Shown here piece by piece: positions 45,501-60,500 of a stretch of 64,000 nucleotides of DNA. Both the position numbers and the translations under genes were made by a program. Position 1 is the stretch's first letter, and the number at the start of each line of letters is the position of its first letter. Under the pieces are notes generated by a model. It was not told where the DNA came from, did no database searches, and was given only the letters and a program-made list of their open reading frames with translations. Source of the DNA: Sinotaia quadrata (Eukaryota > Mollusca > Gastropoda > Architaenioglossa > Viviparidae); assembly GCA_028829895.1 (NCBI GenBank), contig CM054181.1, positions 7,428,001-7,492,000 on the forward strand, read 5' to 3'.

Positions 45501-48500
45501 AACACCATAAAAATATCTGTGTTATTCGATCATGTAAAATGTCAATAACACCACACAAAAATACTTGTATCAGATTACATAAATGTCACTGATATTCAGC
45601 AGTTCACAGAGTGATTAGGACCCCTGAATACAGTGAGGAGAATAAATCCCTCAAGAGTTATCCTGGTCTGGGAATGTCTTAAGACTAAAGTTTTGGAGAG
45701 GCAGGAAGCCAGCATACACCACTACCACCATTTAAAATTACTCATGGTATTAGATTGTATACAACATCAATGGCAACAACTAGACATGCTCATGGTTTCT
45801 AATAATATATAATGTCAATGATATAACATGAAAAAAAATGCAGAATAAGGTTATATACAATGTCTCTGATACCATACAGAAATACTTGTGACATCAGTTT
45901 ATGTACAATGTCTCTGACACCACACAAAATATACTTGACGTATCAAATTATATGCAATGCAAAAGATGCATGAGAATACTTTTGGTATTTCTGAATATGC
46001 AAAAGTTAACATCAGATGAAAAATAAAAGCTTAATATCTGAATACACATACAGCTGGTAACATCACAAAAAAATAATTATATCAGATAACATTCAATGTC
46101 AATGAAACAAAAGGAAGATTATTGTTATATAATGTTGAAGAAAACAAGAAATATATTAGGTGCCATTTAATGTGATCATGTTTGTCAATTGAGTATTTAC
46201 TCTAATTTTTCAGATTCAAAGAAACAATTTTTTTTTAATTGTCAGATGCCTTTTTATCACTTTTATAGCAAATTAAAAAAAATATCAGAAATGGTAAAAA
46301 CGAAACAAAATTTTAGTTGTTTTGGTTAATACTCAAGAAAAAAAGATTTTGTGTGTTTGTCTAATTTCTTATTCAAGAAAATTTGCTACACTTTCTAATA
46401 CAAATCCGGCTAACTGTCACAAATCCCAGCAAGTCAAACATTCGTATCAGTGTTAAACTTTCAACATATGCAGCTATAATAAACCCATATAAATCTTCGA
46501 TCACATCTTCCTTTTAACAGTTTTTAAACACACCTGTCCTCCAGCCATACACTTTATTCTGCCCTTAGCCTGTCACAAAATATTTACTGCTACTACTTGT
46601 AAAGAGGACAATGTGTTGTACAGTCAATGATTCACATTCCTTAAAAGATGCATTTTTACTGAGCATGAGTAAAGATTTCAACTTTGGGACAGTAAATATA
46701 AAACAAATAGGGTAAATTTTGGATTAGTAATAGATTGAAACAAAACTTAAGATGATTTGAATAGTTTTATATAATTATTATATTATTCCCAGATGTAAAT
46801 GTTTTAGTTCCAAGACAATTTAAGATAGCAGTAATGATAGTTCTAAAGAATGAAAAGTGGGATTCTAATATCCATTTCTGTTGAAATCATTTTATAAGGA
46901 TGCAGTTGCAACAGTTACTTATCTCAAGTTTGATGCAGAACTACTTCAGTTCAGGCTTAATCCTTCCCAAACCTAGTCATTATGGGGAAATGTAATACGC
47001 TGAGTCGTTTCTAATTTTAAATAGATTAAAGAACAAGTCTTCAGCTTATATTTAACTGACTGGTTGAATTTTCATGTATGCAAAAACTGCTACACTAATA
47101 TCACTATTGGCTTACTGGTTGAAATTTTAAGTAAGCAAGAATTCAAAAATTGTAAGGATCCAACAAGCATTTAACTGATTACTGTAATACTTTTTCATTC
47201 TACAAATGAACATAAGTGCGCGTGCACACACTCTCTCTCTCTCTCTCAATGAATTGTAAACAAAAGAACCTGAGTTTAAATTTTTTTTAAACTTGAGCAT
47301 CAACAAAAGAACATCCGTGTAAAAAAAGAACTCTATTGGTATTTTGATGCATTTAATTCATTCTTCTAGACTGCATTAAGGGTGGATCACTGCAGAATTT
47401 CCACAACCTTTAGTGATGTGACAGTGTTTTGGGCCCAAATGCATGACAAACAAATCTAAAGATCTTAAATATGGATATATCATCTAAGCTATAATGGATG
47501 GAAGCATGTCAAAATCATGAACCATCAGTGGCCTAGACTGGAAACCTCTTATTAATTCACACAGTGTCACTGACATTAGACAGAAATATTTTTAACAATT
47601 CATATGAAATGCCACTAATACAAGACAGAAATATTGTTTCAGTTCATTTTGAATGTCACGACTCCAAATAGAAATATTGCATCAATTCAAATGTAATGTC
47701 ACTGATGCCAGACAGAAATGCTTGTTTCAAATCATGCAATATTCACACATCAATGATACCAAACAGAATGCTTGTTTCAAATCATACATGACTGATGGTA
47801 CCACATGAAAATACCTGTATCAATTCATTTATGAAGTCAAAAACAGCACAAGAAAATATTTGTAATGCTAGCCAATGATGCTACATTCAAGACTGATAAA
47901 CAAAATTAAGAATATAACAAAAAATAAAAAGGTAGAAACATAAACCCAATTGTCAAGAATTGATCAGAGACTAAATCTGAACCAATATGAGAGAATAAGA
48001 AGAGAAGATAATATACAGAGGATAAAAAGAAAAGAAAAAAGTAAAACAAAGATGAAAGATTGATAACAGACCAAATCTGAACCAATACGAGTGAGAATAA
48101 GAAGAGAAGATAATATACAAAGAAACAAGACAGACAAGAAACAAAAGTGAAAGATTGATAATAGACTAAATCTGAAGATAGGAAAAGAGAAAGATAATAT
48201 ACAGAATTTAAAAAAAATTAAATGAAACTAAATTTGAACCACCCCTTGCAAGAGAATCTAAGGAGTGAAAGAGTGAAAGCTCACCTTTTCTGTTCATCTG
48301 CTTTGTTCTTTCTCATTTCATCAATCCTGTTTAATCGTTCTTGTTCTTGTTTCTGTTTTTCCACCAATTCCTTCTGTTTTTGTTGTTGAATGATCTGTAC
48401 AAAAAATAATTAAAAATCTTCAATAAAGACGACCTTAATCATAATCCAAAGAAATCTAAAATCTAACACTCTAAAGTGATTTTTCAAAATGAGAAGTATG

Positions 48501-51500
48501 AGTTGAGTTGAGACTCTTGAAAGAGATTTTCATTAGGAATAGGAGCACACTGATATAATGTTTTACTGAGATGAAAGTTCCAATTTATTAAAAATAAATT
48601 ATAAATTATAATCACATATTATAAGTAAAGAAAACTTTGTTTTTGTAACTCTGCAAAAACACATGCAATTTCTCCACATCCATGGCATAATAATGAACTA
48701 TTTATTAATAAATAATTATCAATTTGATTATCAATTCATCATGTACATTAGGCACTCATGAACACTAAGCAAATAAATTACAACTACACTGTACAAGAAA
48801 AAATGTTGACCATATAATATTTTGTCTGAAAATATTTTGACTGTCTGATCAAGATTCTAGAAGGGGTAAAAGATCAGACAGGCACCAAAGGCTCAAAACA
48901 GACAGTTAAGCATAACAAAGAGAAGATATGTTGTGGTATTATCTGCTGTGAATTGATTGCACAATAAAATTTATAAAAAGGAATGTACAAACCTGAAATG
49001 TGGGCTTGCTTTTGTAGCACTGCACAATAAAATTTATAAAAGAGCATGTGCAAACCTGAAATGAGGGCTTGCTTTTGGAGCACTGCACAAAAAAATTTAT
49101 AAAAAGGAATGTACAAACCTGAAATGTGGGCTTGCTTTGTGGAATACTGTACTTCAAAAAAGACTTATCTACTCCAGACACAAGATGCGATGAACGTGAA
49201 GTGCTCTTCCTTTTAAGCTGGGTAAGGAAGGAAACTGGCTGCTTAACCTACAGAGATTTTTTACTCATATTAAATTCTCCATCATAATACTGACAATCTC
49301 TGCATGATAAACAACAGATTTAAATCACATCACTGGCAAACTTTGCATTGTAAACACTTAAAACACATCAATGACAATGTCTATATTATAAACATGGATT
49401 TAAATCACATCACTTACAGGTTTTCAACTCTCCATCATAATCTTGTGCAAACTTACCATTACATATATAATTATAAACATGGATTTAAATCACATCACTT
49501 GAAGGTTTTCAACTCTCTATATCATAATCTTTGCAATCTTACCATTACATATAATTATAAACATGGATTTAAATCACATCACTTAAAGGTTTTCAACTTT
49601 CCATCATAATCTTGTGCAAACTCGCTGTATAAAGCCAGTGAAAATCATATGTTCATGCTTGTCCAGCACCCTCAAATAGTCAAATTTGGGATTTGCAGGA
49701 GTCAACTAATCCGTATGTTGTGTATTTCTTCCTATTTTTCAAGATTTTCTATTTTGAAATAATTACAAAATTATCACATTATAAAAATTGGCTTGCAACC
49801 CACAGTTTAGGAAACACTGTCTAAGAGTACGTGAAATGTTTTAATATGTGTGTGTATTATTTGTGTGTAAGTTTTTTGTTCTGAGTAGATAATGTTAATT
49901 TGAAAACTAATTTGAAAATTAATGTTAGTGGGTGCCAAATATATCTTGCATGTACACATTACATGATTAAGGATCTAATGCCTGAACTTATTATTACTAG
50001 CAACAGTTTTAATTTAAATTTGCACTTGAGGCAAGTACAGTTAGATATATTGCTATAATCTCTCAGGATAATAAATTCATTTGACTTTGAGAGAATGGCT
50101 GGCTTTAAAGTTCAACAGAAATATTATAAGATTAGTATGCAAAACCAACATCTTTCACATTTATATTTTAGTAAAATCTCCTTGAAATAACCTCTCCTAT
50201 CAGGTAGATTTAATAACTAACTTCTGCTATTAAAAAAATCTTCCTCAAACTCTCTGTTCTATAGAGTAGATAATTTTAATTTATTCTGTAAGATTAAGAG
50301 TAGATACTTATTTGGTTAACCAATGGAATGATTTTACAAAATTGCAGCTCTATCTATATGCAACTTTAAGTAATAGTTTTATAGAGCAAATGATTGATTT
50401 TGTCTACACATTCATTCAAATGCATTCACAGCAACAATTTCCAAATAATCAATTGTGGGATTGATTCCCAAAGCCTAAGTTTTAATGTTTAAAAACAGTA
50501 TCAAGAGAAAGTCTATAATCACAACTCTATTTTGTTATTACTTATGTAAGAAAAAAATTACATGGTCAAAATAATTCCGGAACAAAGTAAATTTTTTACT
50601 AGGACATACCATACACCTGTGATATTCCATTCTTAGTATAATCACATCTAACACTTTAGTGAATGTATTTATTTTTCTTTCAAAGCATAGCTTGTCACAT
50701 TAAATATAAAACAAAAGTGTGTTAAATAAAACTTTTTTTTATATACAAGTTAACCAACAAATAATTTATTAAAGCCTCAAACATCACTAAAGAAAATCAC
50801 CAAATTTGTATACAAAGAAAACTACATATTCCTATAAAATGATATTGAGACTATCTAATAGTATTAAATATTAGTCCACAGAACAGAGAAACAATGGTGT
50901 TGACTGTAGTGTACATGACTCAGAACAATATGTATGCCAGGCCAAGAAACAAAAATGCTTATTCCAGTCTACAAAATGTCAGACTATGGAAACAGTTTTT
51001 ACCTTTCTATGAATGGAAGGATCTGAGGGCTCAAAGTCTTCACAGTCACTATCACTGAAAACAAAGTAAACACATGAATTTAGTTTTCACTCTTAGCATG
51101 ATTTCAAAGTTTGCCTCATTATACCCACTTAAAAATAATTTAGGGTAAGAAAAAGTGTTCAGTTTGTTAATATTCTCCAGATACTACTTTTGAAGGAAGA
51201 AAGAAAAAGCAATGATTATTTCAAGTATAAATAATGAAGAATAAATGTTCCTTTTTTCAAAGAATACTTTACTTCTTTATTAAATTCCCTCTCATTTTAT
51301 TCAGGTCTGATGCTTTGAACTAGAAACGTATTTTGACCTTTAAAACTGCTTGCTCTGCACTTAATATTGTCCAGTTATTCAATACACTGTAAAGTCCATC
51401 ATTTAGGTTTGTATCCATTTCACTGTACCAATCAACATACTGATTTTAAAATTAAAACAAAAACGAACTCTATTTTATTGTCATTTTGTATTCTAGTAAA

Positions 51501-54500
51501 TAGCACCTAGTGCTTTGTGTACTTTTATTCATTTTAAATCAAAGAATGAGATCACAAAGTTTACATCTGATTTTAATTGAAAACAGAATTATTACTTAAT
51601 ATAACTTGCAGTAATGTAATTCAATATTTTCGTAATAAAAATATTGCCACTCATACACAACGAAGATAACTGTATGTTTATGCCAATGATTTTCTGTGGG
51701 ATTAAAGTGTGCTCATCGTTTATATTTGTTTGTTTGTTTGTTTTTACTTCAACTTATATGCTGATTTTTAAATTTTGGAAGCTTTACAGGGCAAGGTTAG
51801 TCCTTGCATGAACATGCCCTAGTTTACATCAAGCACCATCAATTCTTTCACCCAAATTAATTTTTGAAAGGTAACTAAAAACACAGTAAGTAATCTCAAA
51901 TTCAATCTATTAGTAAAAACCTCAGTGCACAAAAAGTTAGCTATGAGTAAGACTAAGTAGGACATAGTAAATAAACTTAAGATTTAAACCTTCATCTATT
52001 TTCATTACCTAAATAGCTCCAGGACTCTAATTTTTTTGACATTTTAAATAACTTTGGATTCTTATTATTTTTCTTTGTACTTTTACTTGTAGCTGTTTTC
52101 AATGCCATGCTTTTGCATATTGTTAATTTGCTGCTTTGTATTTGCTACTATTCTGTACTTTTTTTTTATTATTTCATCATCCATTCATTTAGTAGTTGTT
52201 CCTTTATCGCCAGAATGAATGGTTTGTGAAACGAGCGATTAAGTTTGCTTTTATTACTGCATGAAAGAGAACCCAAAGGACAATAAAGTTCAATCATATC
52301 AATCAAAAAATAGTAACTTGTCTACTATTGTTTTGAAAGTGTGTGTCTACATTATATTGCCCAGCTTTGTTTGCTTTCTCCACTTAACATATAATCTCGC
52401 ATACAAACATGTCAACATATGCAACCCTTGCAGCATAATAAAAGAGCCAGCCAAACATCCATGGTGTATGTATGTCGGACACCGTGATGAACCAAAGGGT
52501 CCTTTGTAGTGTTGACAAATCACTAAAGGACTGAATAAAGCTGTAGCATTACAACAATGTTTCTCAACTGTTCACCTTCTTTGTTAACCCCCACCCCTTT
52601 GTGACAATCTGCTAGGTAAAAGAGTCCAAGATGTGTTAGGCAAAAGAGTCCAAGATATGTTAGGTAAAAGAGTCGAAGATCTGTTAGGCAAAAGAGTCAA
52701 AGACCTGTTAGGTGAAAGAGTTAAAGATCTGTTAGATGAAAAAGTCAAAGATCTGTTAGGTGAAAGAGCCAAACATGTTAGGTGAAAGAGTCAAAGATCT
52801 GATAGGTGAAAGAGCCAAACATGTTAGGTGAAAGAGACAAAGATCTGTTAGGTGAAAGAGACAAAGATCTGTTAGGTGAAAGAGACAAACATATTAGGTG
52901 AAAGAGACAAACATGTTAGATGAAAGAGACAAAGATCTGTTAGGTGAAAGAGACAAACATGTCAGATGAAAGAGACAAAGACCTGCTAGTGGAATAGTCA
53001 AGCTTGTGTGATTGAGATGAACAGTGGGAAATTAATTTCCAGATTTAAATTAATCCTTTTTGTAAAAAATGAAATAATATAAAATAAATATATTTGAACA
53101 TAGTTTTCTTCTTGTAATTTGTGCTATAAATACTTTCCTCTGCAGTATATCTTTGCTGATTAAAAACAGTGTTATTTAAAAATAAATATTTTATACTTAC
53201 TCATCTGCCTTTTTCACTCCATTTTCATGTTCTGCAGAAATACAAAATAAAAATGTTGATTATTCAAGTGAAAATTACACATTTAAAAAAAAGAAATTAT
53301 ATGAATTATATTTTAGGTGCATAATGCATAGCACAAATATACAAACCAATAAATTATTTGATGTAATCTTAAATATCTGTCAATTAAAAAAAACAAAAAA
53401 TTGTGGACTAACATCAAGTCTTAAATAATAAACAACAAAATACTCAATCACTTTAATAATGATACAATCCACACCCTCACCATATCTATGACCTCTGGCA
53501 AAATGAGCTCTAATGTAGATATATTTAATATTGTAGATAATATATATATATATAATGTAGATATATTTAATATTGTAGATAATATATATATATATAATGT
53601 AGATATATTTAAATTTATTTGAACACATAACAGTAGTTTCAAATGCAGCCATGTGTCTTTAATTTGGAAAAAGAATCATAGTTCTAACTTTAAAAAAATT
53701 AGGAAGATACTAGCACTTTAAATCAGTGTGCATACAAAAGTCACTGTGAGAGAAAATTGGTTTCAAAGACTGATTACAAATTCTGATAGTATAATTCTGT
53801 TTATGAATGAAATCACACTTAAAATCCTGTCATTTATTTTATACCAAGTTCTTAAAAGGTGCCGCTATAAAGATCATCCAGTTCTGGATAACAAAAAGGA
53901 TTGTGACATAATATCTCGATGACCAAAATCACCCAAGGAAAAATATGACTGTTTTGTATCTAGCTCTTATAAGGTGCCATTGTAAAGATCTCCCAGTGCT
54001 TTTTAACTAAAGGGATTGTGACAGAATATCTCTATGACCAAAATCACCCAAAGAAACTTGTCACTGTCTTGTACCTAGCTCTTAAAATGTGTCAATGTAA
54101 AGTCTTCCAAAGCTTTTTAACACAAGGAATTCTCTTTCATTTACTAAAGTCTGATTTACAAGAAAGAAGGGGAAAAGGTAATTTTGTATCATATTCTTTG
54201 GGTTCAATTTATAAAAATATTCTCCCCCACTAGTTCAACATAAAAAATGTTGTAATATTTTAGCACAGCAAAGAATAAGGTAAAAAGAAGTAAGACTTGA
54301 TGAAAACTCTGCAATACATTTAAAGATCTTAACATCTTTACCAGTATTTATTCCAATTTGTCTTGTAACAAGTTAGGAAGAATTTTGCCAGAATAGGTCA
54401 CATTTGGGTTTTATTTTTCTGAATCAACTTACAAATCAATTGCTTTACTGTGATTTATTTAGTAAACTTTTTCAACAAACCTGCTGCACATTTTGGTGTG

Positions 54501-57500
54501 GTTGACTGACACTCTTCCTTCGCAATCTGAAAAAAGTATGATATGCATACAAAATCTTAATGAAAACTTAAAATGGAAAAGTTCTCTCTCATTCTCTCTT
54601 ACACACACATACTCAAATGTACTCTTTTTCACACACACACACACACACAATGTCAACATGGCTATTTAAATTACTAATTTAAATTTAACTTTAAATACCA
54701 AAAGCATTAAATTTTAAAATACTTCAAACTAAAATACAAAATACATTAAAACTTGCCACAATTATTTAAAATAAAATAATACAATAAAAAAATAAGGAAT
54801 TTAAAAATAAATGAATATAAGAGAATGCTAATCCACTGAAGAAATTAAAAAGAAAACTAAAAGCATTTATAAATGTGAAATGCACTGAATGACTGAGTAA
54901 GAGATATTCATAATGACATCATCAACTGATATTTTACTTTCTCGTCAATCAAAATATAAATCTTTAAATACCTCAGCACAAAGCATATACATGTAATTAT
55001 AAACAAAATATGCCAATTTTAAAGACAATTTAAAAATTTCAATGCAATGTATTATATGTGATTTAGCTGCCTTTATAGGTGGTAATTAAAAATATATATA
55101 TTATTTTTTATGAAAGAAAAACATTACTGTTTTAATATAATTTTTAAATACATTTTTAGATAACCTTTATTTTCAAACTTTGTGTTTCTATCCAGTTTTC
55201 AAGAGAAATATATTTGAAATTAGAGCAATACTGTAAAGTACTAATATACAAATGTTCACTAAATTTAATAAAATGAAGACTAGTCAGATGGCATATCTTA
55301 CTTAAAAGATAATGTTACTGTCTTATTACAAAATATAAGCAATGCAAAATTATCACTTTCAACAGTAAAATACAACTCCTTTCTTTCTAAAACAGTCAAG
55401 CAACAACAAGTCCATTGCCATTGATACAGATGCACAGCACAGCATATTTCAGCATAGATTGAAATATTTGAAACTCATATATATATATATATATACATGT
55501 ATATATATATGTAATCTGAAAAAATATTTCTATCAAAAACTTTAAGTGTATTGCAGAGGTTTTATTATATAGTTAAATCTGTAATGTTGCAAATCAAATT
55601 ATTGTGAGGTATTATTATCAAATGCAGCATATTAACTCTAATTTTAAGCACCCTAAAGCACAAAATAAACAAATCCGTTATTAGTGCCATGCTAATACCT
55701 GGGTAGTAAAATTGTGAATGGGTACCCGTGATAAAGTGGCCATTGGCACAGAAATTGGTAATGCAGAGTGGGGGGGGGGGGGGATGCAAGGGAAACCGAC
55801 AGTGGCAAGCCAATCAGGTAATAGATGAGAGAACCCACACTGGTGGCTCGATTTAGCACACTCCCCCCTCCACCCACCCCCGGTCACACTGGCATCCTGT
55901 TCGTAGATGGCGGCCTGCTAAATCGTGCTGGCTATGGCAAGTGCATACTTAATGGTTAAGTAGCTTTGTGTAGAGATCATGAGTTAAATGGAGATTATGC
56001 TAATTTTTAAGCGGGTCCATTCAAAATCTGGACGGGTACCTGGGCAGCATTTAGGAAAAAAATTGACAGCCCTATCTGTTATAAATCTAATTGGAAAAAA
56101 ATTAAGAAATTGGAATTTTACAAATTCTATCTGGTGAAAATTTACATTAAAATTATCAATCTTATATTATATATTATAAGCACTAAAATGATATACACAG
56201 AAGATAAAAACGCCTGAAAAAAGGGCTAACTAGTGAGTGAAACATACAACATTCGAGCAAAACAATTATTATATTGATTTTGTTTAACTACATGCATCAT
56301 AATGACTGCTTCAGGATAGTTAAATTTGAAATTACAGAAATACCATAAAGAATTTTCTACATCTGGTCAGGATCGGGAAGGATGTCTATAAAAAAAAAGT
56401 AGTTCTATAAGGCTAAAATAATAAACTGCTGAATATACACTTTAAAATTTTCAACATAAATAAATGTTAAAGTCATGATATTAAGTCTTGAGAACTAGCA
56501 TCATTTTCACAGTTCCAGCAATCAAAACATACAAAGAAAGCCACTCTTTATTTCCAGCTTCGCTCTCACTGTCTAGCAATCAAAACATACACACCAACAT
56601 CTATTCTAATACCAAAGTAAGTCTCTCTTCATCTTTCCAGCTTCATTCTTACTGTCCCAGCAACCAAAACAAAGAAAAGTCACTCTCTTCATCTTTCCAG
56701 CTTCATTCTTACTGTCCCAGCAAACAAAACAAAGAAAAGTCACTCTCTTCATCTTTCCAGCTTCTTTCTCATTGTCCCAGCAACCAAAACAAAGAAAAGT
56801 CACTTTCTTCATTTTTCCAGCTTCATTCTTACTGTCTCAGCATCAAAAACTTAAAGACCTACATCTACTGTAAAACCAAAGAGAGTTGCTCTTTTCATCC
56901 CTACACTTTCCCATTACTGATCTCTAAACTGATCTGATCTCAGTCATTTTTTTGGCTAAATTATCTATCTGACAAGAACAATCGTTCAGTCCCATAAACA
57001 TAAGATTACTAGTGGAAAACAATATGGCAATCATCTTAAAATTGTTTATGGTGGCTGTCATATTATTTACCAATGGGAATCTCAATATTGCCAGACTTAA
57101 ACTAGTGTTCTTCTATTTTTTCAATGAAAATAATTTCAACTGATATTTCAGATCTGTAAACAACAACAAAATAATGAAGAGAGAATTCTGATACTGCAAG
57201 CATCCTTCAATGAAAAAAATCATAAAACAATCAGATTTTTTTGATGCATTCTTTTCGAATAAAATAATCATATAAGATTCATTTTATGATATATATTTGC
57301 ATTTGGTTTATTCTGCTGTAAAACTGAAAACTTTGTAAAGTGGTCAAAAATAAAACTTGATAAATTTCTAGAGAATAAAAGATTTTTAGCTATAGGACAT
57401 GAATATGACAAACATTTGAAATAGCAAAATATAACAGGGTAAATATTGTAAATAAACTGTGCTAAAAAGAAAATGTCGTGAAGTAGCAAAATATAACAGA

Positions 57501-60500
57501 GTAAATATTGTAAATAAACTGTGCTAAAAAGGAAATGTCGTGAAGTAGCAAAATATAACAGAGTAAATATTGTAAATAAACTGTGCTAAAAAGGAATTGT
57601 TATGAAGTAGCAAAATATAATAGAATAAATATTGTGAATAAACTGTGCTAAAAAGAAATTCTCGTGAAGTAGCAAAATATAACAGAATAAATATTGTGAA
57701 TAAACTGTGCTAAAAAGGAATTGTTGTGAAGTAGTAAAATATAACAGAGTAAATATTGTAAATAAACTGTGCTAAAAAGAAATTCTCGTGAAGTAGCAAA
57801 ATATAATAGAATAAATATTGTAAATAAACTGTGCTAAAAAGGAACAAATATATTTTATAGAAGTGTTTCTCACACTCAGTCCTCAAAGAAACACCAACCT
57901 TATCTGTGTTAGATGAGGACATTAAGCAAGATCGCTTACAATTTTTCTCTTCAACTGGTGTTTCTGCTTGTCGCTTTCTTGTCTTTGATCTGTAGTTACA
58001 AAAGGCAAAATTTTTCTTTTCATTGCTTTGCATTGAAAAGATACCTGAAATTTCCCCCATCTCTGCTAGTCTGAAATTCTGTCCTAAATAGCACAAACAT
58101 TTTATATATATATATATATATATTAATTAAAATACAGTAACGTCCCACTTTCAGAATATTCTTTCCAAAAATTAGTAAGTAGAGAATGCTTTTTGTATGG
58201 AAGGGGTGAAAGGTGAACGCTTAAATAATATACAAAAAGTGTGCATCATTAGAGGTTAAAACACTGTATTTTTCAAATCTCACCTTAACATGCAGGGTTA
58301 GAGGTAAAAAGTGAACTCTTAAATAAATAATATATTTTAAAAAATAAGAGTGTCTTGTTAGAGATTAAGCAAAAATGTTTTGTTTCAATGAAAGCTTTTT
58401 GTCATATAGGGTTAGAGGTGAAAGGTGAACACTTAAATAAATAATATTTAAACAAAGAGTGCATCATTAGAGGTTAAGCTACTGTATATTTCAACATTCA
58501 CCTTGTTATGCAGGGCCCATCAACTTGAACAACTGCACTGTTTTCACTTGTCTCTGTTGCCATGTGTTTCTGAGCCTGTCTAGTTTTTGTGCGGGTGCTT
58601 TTTGTAGGATGTGGCTCTTCTTCAATTTTTTCTGTTTCTTCTTTTTCACTTGTGGTGCAAGTAGGCTGCTGTTCTTGATCAGTCTTTTGAAAAACATCGT
58701 TAATAATGGAGACATAGCCAGTAGTTTCAAAAGTGTCATTTTGTTGCTTGTTGCTTGACTCTAAAGTGGGAATGCCAGTTTTAGATGAAAAAATCCCAGA
58801 ATCAGTGCCCGCGATTTCTTTTGAACCCTCTGTAACTTTGCCATTGTGTGCAATGCTGACTTCAGACTTAAGTCCAAGTACAGTCACTTTTATCTGTAAG
58901 TCTTCCTGGGCCAGTGATTCCTCCATCTTGTGCTTCATTCCATAACAGATAGGAACAGGTTTACTGTCAATGTTTGCTATGTCCTTTAACAAAGGCTCTT
59001 CAACCTTTATTTCTTTACTTGCTGAAGTTGAGTTGTTAGAGTCGTTATTATTGATGGTCTAAAATAAATTAAAATATATCTGTATATAAAGAAAGCATAC
59101 ACATACATATAAACACACATATGCACATACTTGTGCACACACCAGTGTGCAAGTATGTAGGCATAAAAAAAGTTGCTATACATTATGTCTAAAAACCTTA
59201 AAATTTAGATATTTTGTTATTTTTACATGAAAATATATATGCAAGCACACACACACACACACACACAAACACGCACAGAGTTAACCTTTGCTTTACAATA
59301 TTAATCTATATTTGTATTTCATATACTCCACCACATATCATGGACTATATTGTAATGTACACCTACTAATAAATTGTTTAAGGCTGCAACCATAGTCTAA
59401 TGTAAAGTGCATGCTTAGTTTATTATGGAAAGTCCATTAAAAAGTGATCCGATCGTGAGCTGAGCTAAATGTAAAGTGGGAGCATACACATGCGTGTACA
59501 TGTGCATATCCACATGTATATTATCATCCTGTGCTGATTTATGAGCAGATACATTACTTGACTATAAGATTTATTATAATATTATTTGAATAGACTAAGT
59601 GTGTTACAGGGTGTGGGTGGTGGTGGTGGTGGTGAAGTAGCAATTTGTTTGAACATTTATTTCCATAATTTACAACATCTATAATTCAGCAACATAATAT
59701 TTCAAATTTATTTTCTGTCCATATACAATTTTTTACAAGCATATTCTTTCGTCAGTGTATTTACATTATTACATACTTCATAATTTTATTTATTAATTTT
59801 CTTCTTTTATACTTGATGAAACTGAGCACATATTCAGTACTTAACTATTTCTGTGCATTAGACTCCTGTGTCAAGATATGTGGAAAACACTGTTTCTGTA
59901 CATCAGTTCAATATACTGAATGGATTTTCAAACTGTTTTTTTAAAAAATGTGCATTGGACTCATGTAAACAATTATAAATCTTCATATCTCCACTCTTAT
60001 TTGCTAGGGGCTGGCTCTTTTCGTGCCATGACTTGGAACAAGTGGTATAATTGAAAATTACATATTTCTAAATTATATATAATTTCAGTGATTTTACTTC
60101 ATCATTCTTTTTTGTCATGTATACTCAACAAGTACTTTCACTTGAACTTTCAAAACAATTTTATAGGCTATTTAACTTGAGGAAATAATTTTTATTTAGA
60201 AAATTTCTTAGGACTGAAAATTATGCACAAAAAATAGTATTTTTGCATCAAATATTTCACTCTAGGATGAGATGGTTTTCTACATTTGGAAGCTTTCATC
60301 AGATACACCTCAGGTGCTGTAGCCATTGAGTAACAGTACTTGGTGGTTGCTTGCTTGACACTCTGTGCTTCGAACTTTTGATCTAGTTTGATCTAGTGTA
60401 ATGGGTGAGACCTCTGGTGAGTCGGCACCCAGGATTCTTATCCTAAATACCGCTAAAACACCCCCAAAACACTTGAACTTTTAAAAATTGTTTTGGGATG

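Noticed and set aside
52261..52509. Plus-strand ORF of 82 codons in an INCENP intron
   Set aside because: No domain, no splice or start context, and AT-rich chance composition.
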